The translations under genes were made by a program, and so were the position numbers. A stretch of 64,000 nucleotides of DNA from Fennellomyces sp. T-0311. Taxonomy: Eukaryota; Mucoromycota; Mucoromycetes; Mucorales; Lichtheimiaceae. The notes under the pieces are model-generated. The model was not told the DNA's origin and ran no database searches. It saw only the letters and a program-made list of their open reading frames with translations. Positions 36,781 through 47,838 of this stretch are shown in pieces. The number at the start of each line of letters is the position of its first letter. The first letter of the stretch is position 1. The DNA lies in assembly GCA_025266875.1 (NCBI GenBank), contig JALLLT010000009.1, positions 868,001-932,000 on the forward strand. The letters run 5' to 3'.

Positions 36781-37887
36781 GCCCAAAGCCAGAGTAAAAC
36801 ACGTCATAGAAAGATTGTTTTAGCATTGTTCTTGAGTAATACAAATAATCCCGTCGCCCCGCAAGGATAAACAACTTCATACACTTGTGATTTATTAATA
36901 GGCTTTTACTTTTGCGGTGAAAATGAGCCACGTATCACCCAATCCGTACTTTCTGATCTTCGATTTTTAGCGCGGGCAAACAGCCTAAAAAGCATATCAT
37001 TTGTGGCGAGTGAATTCCCTTGTGTCACACACAATAAATCGTACGATATTGGTGCTCTTTGGCACAAAATGAACCTGGTGTAAGCTTATCTAAAATAAAT
37101 TTCATACAGGATTCTTCCCTAATGATTGGCAGTAAGTATAAATCGGCGGACTTCGTCACTTCTCCTACATGACCATAATTACTATGAGACCAAACCATGT
37201 GTGCTTTTATTGTGAAGAATATAATGATAAAAATGTTAAATATTCCAACTGACAGCTTAGAGAACATTGAAATTTGTCACAAGACTGATCCTACAAAGCC
37301 GATCTTGCTCTGTACGTGTGCAATCAATTCTGATCCGTTTCATATTCTCAAGTACCCCAAGAAGAGTGATGTGGTGAGCAGCACACCAAACCTTGTGGCG
37401 GTTCGACCAAAAATGAAACTTGGTAATGCAAGCAGAATAAAAGACCGGTCGGAAAAAATGAAATACAAAATATTGAGTGCAAAAGGTGCTCATGAATAGA
37501 GCTTCCTCGTGATGTCATTTTTCTACGTTAAGACTGCGATTTTCGTGTTCCTGACACGCGTCGCTTTCGTTTGACCTACATTTCGTTGCATACAATGGCA
37601 TCACCCAAATTAAAACCGCACTCAAGCACGCGTTACAAAAACAAATGGACTTCATTTATTATCACTCATCGATACATAAATGAGCACAGAAGACCCGGAA
37701 ACATCAATATCGACGGCTCCCCGCGCAAGGTGTTGTAGGACCTCTTTGGCAATGGAGACACGACGGCGGGAAGAATCATTACCCTTTCTAGTTACATGAA
37801 TTTGCCAGATGGGAGTAAGAAGCTAGGTCGCCTGAGGAAGGTACTCTCGGATGAGTATGTCAATGAAATGCGAAATTTCATTGTAGA
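36781..37887. other. AT-rich interval with an unassigned frame
   Basis: Contains a plus-strand frame at about 37200-37496 (with HKTDPTKPILLCTCAINSD and PKKSDVVSSTPNLVAVRPK) of protein-like composition but unknown family and no clear start or splice partners. The rest is AT-rich with nothing seen. Confidence 0.3.
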
Positions 37888-38575
37888 ATGAACAAGATCG
37901 GTCAGCCAGCCGCAGCAAAGCGTATCCGCATGCACCTCGAGGATCAAGGATTTGATGTACCGTCTCTCTCGGTTATAAAAGAGGGTTTGAAGCTTGCTGA
38001 ACGTCATTACGGGATGGGAAAAAGGCGAAACATCCTTCATGACAGCAAAGCCATCGTCAATTACAGGAAGATATATCTGGAAAGACGCTTGAGCAATCTG
38101 AATCGTAGAACTACTTATCCAACCGGAAGTAGTTCTTGATGAGTCTCATTGTCACTTAGACTATCACGCCAGACGGACATATTATGTCCCAGACACTGTC
38201 GTCAACCAAACTGGGCATAAGCCGACGTTGGTAATGTTTGGTGCCTTTGCAGTTTATAAGGAGAACAACAGTCTCAGGGCTGAGCTAGTTGAAGAAAATA
38301 CAATCATCTGGCCAGTCAAAGGCGAAGCCTTAATGTCCAAGAAGAAGACAATGTCGATATGAAGCGCACATCGACTGTACCGCCTGTTTCCTGCAGCGCA
38401 TTCGAATGACCCCTGATCTTTACGGAGAAAGACGGTCATTCGATGCAAATATTATTATTATGAGCATCAGCGAAACGCTGTCCATTCTGTGGCCGTTGTT
38501 GAAGGAGATGATGGTTCTCTTGAAACCGAAAATTAATCCAATGTTGGTACCCAACCTCCGAAAAGTTTCTTAAAA
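37888..38575 (+). pseudogene. Dead Tc1/mariner-like DDE transposase
   Basis: Remnant of a DDE (DDE_3/IS630-Tc1-mariner type) transposase. The first frame starts with an ATG at 37888, has a helical region (KRIRMHLEDQGFDVPSLSVI), and ends after TTYPTG. A frameshift near 38130 leads into VVLDESHCHLDYHARRTYYV, matching the family's second-aspartate block, then GHKPTLVMFGAFAVY and ENTIIWPVKGEALMSKKK. A further degenerate segment near 38500 (MMVLLKPKINPMLVPN) matches the next conserved block, with the expected aspartate lost. Stops and frameshifts show it is inactive. Terminal inverted repeats were not located by eye. Confidence 0.7.
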
Positions 38576-41500
38576 AAATAACTGATCAATGTTGTTTTAC
38601 TAGCCTCCAAGTATGGATAACAGAACAAATGCTTTTAAAAGCCAAATGATATAATCATCTAATCGTCCGGCTATCAAATGTTTTTCGCCCATGTAAAGTG
38701 GCTGTGACTCCATGGAGATGTAAGCGGTCAAACTTTGTATACATTTTTTCCGGCCGGACGTTACTTACTATATTATCAGCAACCTTGGCCCAAGTTACTG
38801 CTTTTTTTGATGCCGTATACCTACCAGAAAATCCGAACAATACTGAAGCGTATGAGCCAATAAGTATCTATGAATGACGTTCTGGCTTTGTTGTGGCAAC
38901 ACGCTTACTTGATGCCCGATTCCACCGCTATTGGTTTATCTCGTTGGTGCTCGACATTAAAAATTAACTTCATGACCAACCCGCCAAAGAGAAAACAAGT
39001 GGAGACAGGCCCAAGAATATCATGCCCGTTTATATCGGTACGTATATCAATTTTTTTAATGCTGTATTCATTTGCTTTATTTCCTGATGCTGATTGATTT
39101 GTAGAACACTGCAAATAATTTTCGGTGAATTTTGGTGAATGGGCTTTTGAAGACCATGAATCCCATATCAAGCTACTTCAACGTATGTAAATAAGTTAAG
39201 ACAGATTGTTTGTGCAGAAACCATATGCCTCTGTGTCAGGAAACGCCAGCGACTCTCTTTTCGCACGAAATCTTGTCAAGAATGATTTATTAGAGAAAGT
39301 GGAAGCGAATGGTGATATGCAAGGTAAATGACATGCAAGGGCAAAATAACTTTTTTTTGGCCATCTCATAAAATCATCTGTTTAATAGACATGTTAGAGC
39401 ACATTTCGTGTAACGAAGAAGTTCTTCCTGTCACTTTGGATTATGCCGGCCTCGCCATTACTAACAGCAATAATAGTAGAAACAATTCAAATATTTTTAA
39501 AATCGTAGTGGATAATTTCCCACATACCAACGCTATTAACGATTATAACGCACAAGACCTTCTCGTTAACTCTGACCTTAGAAACCACTTCGACTGTTGG
39601 AGAGGGACATACCAATGGTCTAAGTAGAAAAATCCATGACATTTTACATTATCATTATTACCCGATTTTTTATTATGATTCTTCATATCTATAGTAGTCA
39701 TTTTATATGGCAATTGTACACATAACCTCAATGAACTTCTCGTTTCGATTTTATATTAATTTATGTCCTTTTTTTCACATATTATATTGTTGCAAATATA
39801 TCAAACTAAACTATACCGCTCCATTTAACACCATGCATATCTTTAGTTTTCTTTTTCTGAAACTGGTGATGCATTATAAAGTATACGGTGGGTGGATCTT
39901 GTAATAGAAATAGCCCAACTTGGCGATCGTCACAGTTCACAAGCTTCCCACCTCATGATGGACATATCGAGCCAGTTAAACGCTAATAATATATCAATCT
40001 TTCATTCATGCATTGAACATAGCTTTCGTCATCTGCACAATAAAGATTGAAATCATTATCCGAGCATACATGCTAATAGCAAGCAAATATTTTTTTCATA
40101 CTGCTAAACCGCCTTGCGGCGGTTTCGAGCCGCAACTTTTAACACTGGGATGACTGTCTACTACCTCTTTCTCCTTATGATTATGCTGAAACATGGAGTC
40201 CATTATTAAAAACCAACCAAAACGTGCCCACCCAGATTGTGTTTATGACAAAAATGACTCACAATAATATTTATTAGCAATAATCAAAATGATTACGTGT
40301 TCAAAATATCACAACAACTATAGCGATTTGTCTATTTCACCATTCATCCAAACACCAGATACTGGTGATATTCAAGCTCATTAGAAAAAAACGCCCCGCC
40401 AATCATTAGGAAAAACCCCGTATAACTTTTGACATTGGCCTTTATACAAATTCAGTGAGTGATCCGAAACCCATGACCATCTCTTGGCTCTTTGCCTTAT
40501 AATATCTCTCTCTCTCACACTATTCGTGTCGCCGCGTATAAACTAATTCTTTCTTCACCTTTGTCGTTACATGGTAATTTTATTTCCAGCGCCTTCGTTT
40601 CCATAGTATGCAACAACGCCATCCCTTGCTCCCTTTGGTGATTACTGAAATGCGTACATCGTTTACTGGTTGGATTTAGTATGATACCAAAACCTTTTTT
40701 TCAGAGACCAGGGTTTCTTTGATTTGACTATTATCCGCTTTGGTACATTGTGTACCATTGTCATATGAAAACTGGATAACGGATTGTACCCTGAAAATAA
40801 GTACTAGTGCATGATACGAATCATTTGATGGCGGATGATACCATGAGAGAATAACAGCTAACGCTTCTCCGACATGCTCACTTCCCGTCCATAGGATTAG
40901 TATAGTGTGTATCCATTTTATGTAATTAAGAGCATACTTTAATTCGAATTTATTGTGTGTGCTTTCAGAGCATATGCTGCAGATTGCAAGCTGGTAAAGC
41001 GTGCCAATTCCAACCCTGGAAAAAAGGCAAGGCTCCCGACTTTTCTGACCAGAACAACTTACACTAGAATCACATGCTTCTATCACACACATGTTAATAG
41101 AACATGTATACCTATTCCGAATGACATGACATGGCTAGAAAAGAAACTTTTTTAAGATCCAGAGCGATACCGATGCATCTAATATTCCGCAAACTGCCAC
41201 GATAGTTTGTGTCGTCTAGTCACGATGCTGGCCAGAAATAATTACCAGCCTCCATTTGCTAATAGAATTTGCATTAATATAGTTCAAAAGTTATTAGACC
41301 TGATTCTATAGGTAATAGGTCTCCCCCTTGCGGACGAACGTGTGGTTTAAATATTATAAAAGTTTAGAGGAGTCATGCTTGAAAAAATTGCATTAATATA
41401 AATCAGGAAACCATACATTCTTTTTACGTAGGTACCATTTACATTACTTTCGTTTGATATTAATCCAACCAAAACTTTATGTTCGACTGCGATATAGTAT

Positions 41501-42305
41501 GGTACGGAAGCAATAGACGCAATAAAAGCTCCCTCATGATAGTGATGTACTGTAGACCGGCCTTTCTTCAAGAATGTATCTCTTCTGCCTAAACTTACAT
41601 AAGAACTAATTATTACGGTTTAATGACCTGATTATCGGCAAGTTAGTACATGACTTCTCTCTCTCTTCTCAGTTGTCTAGCTTAGATTGCATCAATTATA
41701 TTCGCTCGACTTCTTGGAAATCCATTTTTTAAGCGAGTTTTACGCGTCTTTAAAAGTATGGAGCCATTTGTCTGTTACGAACAACAGAAATCACTTGCGC
41801 ATTAACGAACTACTCCATTTGGTTTACAATGTCATTCATCTCTGTCGACATGTCATCGCTTTCTCTTCGTGGCACAGGATAAACTGAATACAGATGTTAT
41901 GCAGGTAGCCAAGGCGAGTTCGCGAATTGCTTTTAAGGACCAAGTGTCAGATCCGATATATACAAACGCACAAGCCGAGTATTAGAAGTGATGGTCCTGC
42001 GATTAGTTACTATTGGAACGCCTGTCACGACTACAGATGTATTCAATTCAATTTCGTATATAGAGCCGAGTAGAGGAACAGCATGTAGCGTTCCTCTTCT
42101 TCTTTAGCGCTACAGTTCTTCATGCATATTTCTTCCGTGTTAAGCAGAAACAAAGAAGCCATACAAGTTGAAAGCCGTGATACATAGCAACGACCACCGT
42201 ATAAATGCAAAATTCCAAGGAACAAACAGTACAATCGACATTAAAGACATCAATGGTAACGTTTATATATGTGGAATAGACAGTACAATATTTGATTAGA
42301 TACTA
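38576..42305. other. AT-rich gene-poor block
   Basis: About 3.7 kb. A frame at about 38660-38870 (+, with ILSATLAQVTAFFDAVYLPE) and one at 39328-39624 (+, with NEEVLPVTLDYAGLAITNSN) could be pieces of one damaged gene; neither was recognised. The minus-strand frame 41092-40676 (138 residues) has no recognisable domain. A perfect 8-base hairpin sits at 40106-40125. No RNA gene was seen. Confidence 0.3.
40106..40125. repeat. Perfect inverted repeat, 8-base arms
   Basis: AAACCGCC, loop TTGC, GGCGGTTT. It is a GC-rich stem inside very AT-rich sequence. Its role is unknown; it could be a transposon end or a chance palindrome. Confidence 0.6.
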
Positions 42306-44167
42306 TTATTGGTATTTGTACAAATGGAGCGTTTTTTCGGTGAGCGCACCCACAACCACATCTTGCCCAACTTTCCTCGCCTTGATGTCCATCGCAGGAG
42401 CGCCTATCTCAAACGAACCCATTTGCTCGCCTGCCGTTCGTAAAACAACTTCGCTTTCGTTTGCATAACATGCCACAATATCATCTTTCCTTCCCCTTGG
42501 AGAGAAATGGCACGTCCGCGCGAGTTGAATTTGCTGATGAGTGCTTTCCAGGCCCCAACTCAGCATAAACCGGCCGTCATCCGGATCAAGACGATAAAGT
42601 GAGTGCATTGTGGATGCGCTTGCGGTTGGAGTTGCTACTCGGCGTGAGGATATCATGGTTGTTTGTGTATCGTTGTCATATGAAAGTGAATAGGGCTTGT
42701 ATCCTTTAGAAAAAGACCTATTATTAGCACCATGCTCCAAAAAGCTTAAAAGTATATAAATACCATCTTGTTCCACGGATGGTAACGGGTGATGGACCGG
42801 CTCTTCTGATGGTCTGAGTTCCCATGCATATGATCCTAAAGTGTTGGAGCAAAGTACCATGCGGCCTGTGGCCGTTTTCATGACAGCCAGAGAATGGATG
42901 GGGGCGTTGGGACCATTGGGGTGCAGCTGGTGGAGGTGTGTTTTGGTATTACGATTGTCGTAGACGAGGACAGTGTTGTTGGCAAGTCCGCAGTAAAACA
43001 TGGTCGGATCGGCTTCGTCGAAAGCGCAGGACCAGCCAGCTCTTTCGATGGGGTATGTTACAAGCACATGTTGATTGCTCATACATGTCAGTGCGAGTTG
43101 CTTGTCCAGTCCAGTTGATAACACCAACGATTGCTGGAACGGAGAGCATTTGACGTCGCGTATGACGTTTTTGTGCACTGGAATATACTCGACGCTTCCG
43201 ATATCGCATAGGCTGATGCGCTGCAGCCCGTATCCTCGAGCCTCGCTGCCAACCGAGATAACCGCCATTTCGTCGCTGGAGTTGATGGCTAGGGACCTGC
43301 CCGTTTGCTGCAAAACCGTTTAATAGGATAATCCGCCATCGAAACATCTTCCTTACCTGATACTCGAGAGGATACGAATAGTACTCTACAAGCCCTGTTT
43401 TCTCTTCGGCCACCTCCATCGGTTTTGCGTTACTCAGCTCTACCAACCTAATTCACAAAGTGGGTATCAAGTGCACGCCTGGATGACAGGCACCTACCTT
43501 GCTTCCAACGCCTCGACATTCTTTGAACTTCGCGTTAACAAGTTGATCTGGCCCTTTAGCCGCAGTATCTCCATGTCCTTCTCGTCTATAAGCTTTTTGG
43601 CTTGCTCCAGTTCATCTTTTATACGCTGCAAGTCGCTGGTATCATATGCAATAAGCGTGGTAGTGATGATGTATCGTATATCAGCCCGTTTGAGAACAGG
43701 ACCGGTTTGCCTAAACTTGCATACCCGGATCAACAATTACTGCTACGTACATGGAATCAGTGCGTGTCGCTTACCCGCAGTTTGGACATCGTGGTGGTAC
43801 CTTCTTTTTTTGCTTCTCGGATATCCACTTTAAGATACACCTATCATCCATCGTCAACTTGGGTTTCTCCCAGGGGAAAAAACAGAGCTTACGATTCACC
43901 GAACGTGTGGCCACACTTGGTTGCGACAAGGCGATGCGAGCCTTGATTGCTTACACCTTTTAAGCAAATGGGACATTCTGTTGCATTATCTTCGCACTCT
44001 TCATCGCTGCTGTCTTCTTCACGGCGACGCTTTGAGTTGTTGTCGTTTTCAGGAATGGCGCACACGGGCTCTTGGAAATCAACATTTGGTTCCGGGGTAG
44101 TCTCGAGTGGCTGTGGCGATTGGTTTGTAGGAGGTGATTCAAAAGCGCTTTGAAAGAATGGATGCAT
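42306..44167 (-). CDS. RING-WD40 E3 ubiquitin ligase, RFWD3-like
   Basis: Exons 44167-43893, 43840-43775, 43710-43498, 43447-43357, 43307-42764 and 42703-42306 give 528 residues. The RING finger (about residues 65-115) reads CPICLKG...CGHTFGES then, across intron 1, CILKWISEKQKKK and CPNC, so all zinc ligands are present. A coiled coil follows (DELEQAKKLIDEKDMEILRL). The rest forms a WD40-type propeller with blocks such as VIRDVKCSPFQQSLVLSTG, MFYCGLANNTVLVYDNR and HSLAVM. RING, coiled coil and WD40 in this order match RFWD3, the RPA-ubiquitinating ligase of interstrand-crosslink repair. The N-terminal 60 residues are acidic with a KRRR patch, a possible nuclear signal. Length is shorter than animal RFWD3, mainly at the N-terminus. 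COP1-like ligases are the main alternative. Confidence 0.82.
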
Positions 44168-44419
44168 TTAGAATGGAAGACGCGTGAAAACAAAACACGA
44201 AACGCGAGAATAACACGAGGAACACTCCGCTGTGGATGCGCTCAAGTATTTTCAAGTGTTTTTCTTTATGTATATAAAGCACAATATGTACAACGCAATC
44301 GAAAGGTATTGTAAATGTAAAAGCATCAAGCTTCTTTGTGTCTAAAGAAACGACCGATTAGTTCCTCTGCATACACAGCGTCGATCTACAGCAACTTACG
44401 GTATAGTTTGATTTTACAA

Positions 44420-47400
44420 TCAGCGTGTTTCCATGTTGACGTCCTCGTCCGGGACCGTACGTGCATCATCCTCTTCTATGCCTACCATGCTCCCAGCCTC
44501 ACTCCCCTCTCCCTCACCTCCCATATCCACATCATCCCCTCCATCCGCCATTCCCTCTCCAACCATATCGACTTCGTTCTCGTAGCCCGCCGCAGATCCC
44601 CCGTCGTCGTTGACACTCTGTTCAACCGCAGTCTGCTGGCCTTCTAAGGGAGACGTAAAAACATATCAATACCCGTGTCCTCGGGGGAAAGAGAGCGGGG
44701 GAGGGAGGGGGTGCAATATAGGGGATAAGAGTAAGGGTAGTTTCTCCAGCAAAATTGCTCACCTAAACCATCCCCCGCCAGTGGCAGCTGAGTAGGTGAA
44801 GTAAATGAAGGTTGTGGTGTTTCCACCTTATCGCTTTGAGGTGTCTCCACCTTGTCGGATTGAGGCGTCTCAAATATCGGGGGACCATCAACGTTCATTT
44901 CAAATGCTTCATCGTTGTCAGTTGTTGTTTGTACTGCCGCACCATCATCGTTATTAGCGTCGGTTTGAGCTGCGACAGTTTGTGCGACGACTCCGTCACC
45001 GTTAGTAGTTGATACTTCGAGTTGAGTGCCCTTGTGTGCTTCATGAGGTGACTCTTCGAGTTCATCCAGCGCATCGGATTCGTCTTTGAATTGGCTTTCA
45101 TGTTGTGGCGACACAGAGACCGTACCTGGTATCTCATGGACTTCCGCAACTAATGGATCCGCTAAGCTGGCGTCAGTATCAGGTACTGAGCGACCGTCAT
45201 TCTCAGCTGGGGAGATAGTTGGTACTGTCGACTCAGCTTCATCCTCGCCCAGATTCTCGATTTCTTCATCTTGCGACTTAAGTTCTCCTTCACCATGGGC
45301 TGGCGTTTCCACCCCCTCAAGAATCGACTCATCAATTTCTTCAGGTGCTTCATCCACCTTTGCTGACGGGCTGGCATCATGCTCTACTTCTGACTCCATA
45401 TAATCGATGAGTTCATCATCAAGGTGATCGATCTCCGCCTCCTTTGATGGATCGTCTTCAGTCGTGATCGTAATGATGGGTGTAGAAACAAGACCGCTTT
45501 CTTCATCAGTTTCCTTTTCTTGAACATCACCCGCTTCTTCGAGCTCATGCTCTTCTTCAAGTATTTCATCATCAGATTCACCTTCCAATGCGTTGAGCTC
45601 CTTGGCTACATCTTCCTCAGTTGCCGCTGCCGTTTTGGGAACCTCGTCCGCATTTTCGATGACTGTTTGCTCTTTGGTCGATTCAGCGATTGCTGGTTCC
45701 TCGGGCATTTCTTCTGCAGGCTCGATGATTGTTGGCTTCTCGGAAACCTCTTCTGCAGATTCAATGACCGCTGCTTCCTCGGACACCTCTACAGCAGGTT
45801 CCTCGGACACTTCTTTGGTAAACTCAGTGACTGTTAACCCCTCCTCGATAGGCTCAGTGACTGCTGGCTCCTCCTCGACAGGCTCAGTGATTGTTGGCTC
45901 CTCAGATACCTCTCTGACATGTTCGGTAACATCTGATTCCTTGGAAACTCCTTCTGTCGGCTCAACAACAACTGGTTCCTCCAAAACCTCCTCTGCAGTT
46001 TCACCGGTAGCCTGTTCCTTGGACATCTCCTCCACTGGTTCCACGACAGCTTGCTCATCAGACATTTCTCCTGCAGATTCAACGACTGCTGGTTCCTTGG
46101 CAGGCGCAGTGACAGTTGGTTCTTTCGAAATGTCTTCAGTAGGCTCCATGGGTGATGCTTCCAAGGACACATCAGCAGACTGCACAGTTGGTGAAATATG
46201 GGAGACTTCCTGTGTGATTTCAGTTATCTTGGATACCTCCTCAACAGATTCACTAGGCGATGGTTCCTTCGAAGCTTCTTCAGTAACTTCCATGAAAAAG
46301 AACTCATTGGAAATTTCTTCATTAGCTTCGACGGGAGAGAGTTCTTCTCGAGTCTCTTGGGCGGACTCCGCCTTGGATGTCTCTTCAGGTGTTGCCACGA
46401 CAGGTGTTTCCTCGGAAAGTTCTTGCATTGTTTCAGTGGGAGGTTGCTCCTTGTCTGTCCGGATAACATCTTCAATAGTTTCTGCTTGAGGCGTGCTTAC
46501 AGCCTCATCAGGAAGGCGATCGGGGGAGTCAGGAAAGTCTCTCGCCAAAGTAGCATGATCTTCTTGGATTTGTCGCCGATAGGCCTTGATGTAATTTATG
46601 CGTGCCTCTTGGTACGCTTCAGACTTTTCTCGCATGTAAAACAGAAATGAATACTCTTGCTCGATGATGGCGACCATCCATTCATAGCCCGTGACAAAAC
46701 CCAAGTTGCCAGTTGGTCGCCGCACCATTGCTTGGTCACGGTTCACCCAAGGGCAGTATTCCATATGTTCGCTTACGACGTCAAACTGTGATCTGGCACT
46801 GTTCGGGACCCACTTGAAGCACTGGTGGCATTTTAACGACGGGAAGTCCTCGAGGGACAGACGCCAGCCGAAGAGAGCATAGATGTATGGGGCTCGCTCT
46901 GAGTCAGGGATGTCTTGGAGGGTAGGCTGGAATTCAGTGAGGTGTTCAGTGCCACGGATCACCATGTCGAGCTTTTTTAATTGTTCAGAGGTCTAAACCA
47001 AGACAAGTCAGTTATGCCGGTTTCCGGCTTGATTTCTGTTGACGTACCAAAGGATGCTGGACTGTGGGGAGACGGCCAGGGAAGCTCATCAGCCGGCTAC
47101 CCTCTGTCTTCATTAGATCAAGAGCCTCGGTAGATGTTTGAATGGGAAAAGCGTAGATATCGTCTAAGGAATCTACGTCAGCATCCCCATGACCGTCATA
47201 TGTCTGGTCAATTACCTGCACACTTGTCATATTTCCAAAAGCAATCTGAGCAGTGCAGCTTGCTGAGGTCGTTCACATATTGTTCCCTAAGCTTCAGCAT
47301 TGCTGCAATGGGAAACGTGTGAGTCAATGGCATAAGCAAGATTAATCCTAACTTCTTTTTACTTTTTGGTATATCGCGTTCATAGCCAGTGACATCGACA

Positions 47401-47838
47401 ACAAAGTTCGAGCAGTTGCACAATGTGCATGAGAGCTTGCAAATGTTATGTTTCTTTTCGACAACGTGAGTGTCAATGAAACCGTGCATCGCACACTCAA
47501 CTGCGCTCACTGGTCGTGCACGACCCACATATGCAGACGAGAACGTTTCAAGTCGTTTATAAAACGCGTCGCGATCCTGGGAAGGCTTGGTAGTAGACAT
47601 GGCTACTGGGGTTTCAGAACGTAATCGCTTTGGACTAGACAAAAAAAAAAGGGTAAGTCCAGCCGTAACAGTGGAATCACTTGAAGAGAACTTACGAAGC
47701 TGCTGTGGTAATGGGAGTTGTGAGATCTACTGATCTTTTCAAGTAGCTTCGTTCGGTTCGTACTGTGTCGTTAAGTGCTTGCAAATTATCGCATTCTTGC
47801 AGCAAACTGCTGCTTCCGACATCCTGGGTATTCATCAT
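44420..47838 (-). CDS. C3HC zinc-finger / Rsm1-domain protein with long acidic tail
   Basis: Exons 47838-47696, 47634-47363, 47302-47216, 47163-47048, 46992-44763 and 44643-44420 give 1023 residues. The first roughly 330 residues carry the NIPA/Rsm1 layout: a C3HC-type finger with DAFYKRLETFSSAYVG, SAVECAMHGF, LSCTLCNCSNFV and LHCSDCFWK, then the Rsm1 domain with YALFGWRLSLEDFPSLKC, CHQCFKWV and FDVVSEHMEYCPWV. S. pombe Rsm1 acts in mRNA export; vertebrate NIPA is an SCF substrate adaptor. About 650 residues of Glu/Val/Pro/Ser-rich degenerate repeats follow, built on units like EEVSEEPTITEPVEE, then an acidic Gly/Asp/Glu C-terminus. The tail is much longer than in family members I know. The last intron joins GDGL to EGQQTAVEQ in frame; without it translation would end in a different, basic tail. 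Confidence 0.8.
44870..46400 (-). repeat. Degenerate acidic coding repeats in the Rsm1-domain gene
   Basis: Roughly thirty imperfect units of 10-14 codons of the type E-E-V-S-[EK]-E-P-x-[VIT]-x-[EA]-[PS]. It is within the large exon 46992-44763. The reverse strand shows a long serine-rich open frame that is only a by-product of the repeat composition. Confidence 0.75.

Noticed and set aside
40676..41092. 138-residue minus-strand frame in the AT-rich block
   Set aside because: No domain, start context or neighbouring exon; judged a chance or decayed frame.
45593..46489. 298-residue serine-rich plus-strand frame
   Set aside because: Reverse reading of the acidic Glu/Val repeats of the Rsm1-domain gene; no start context or splice support.
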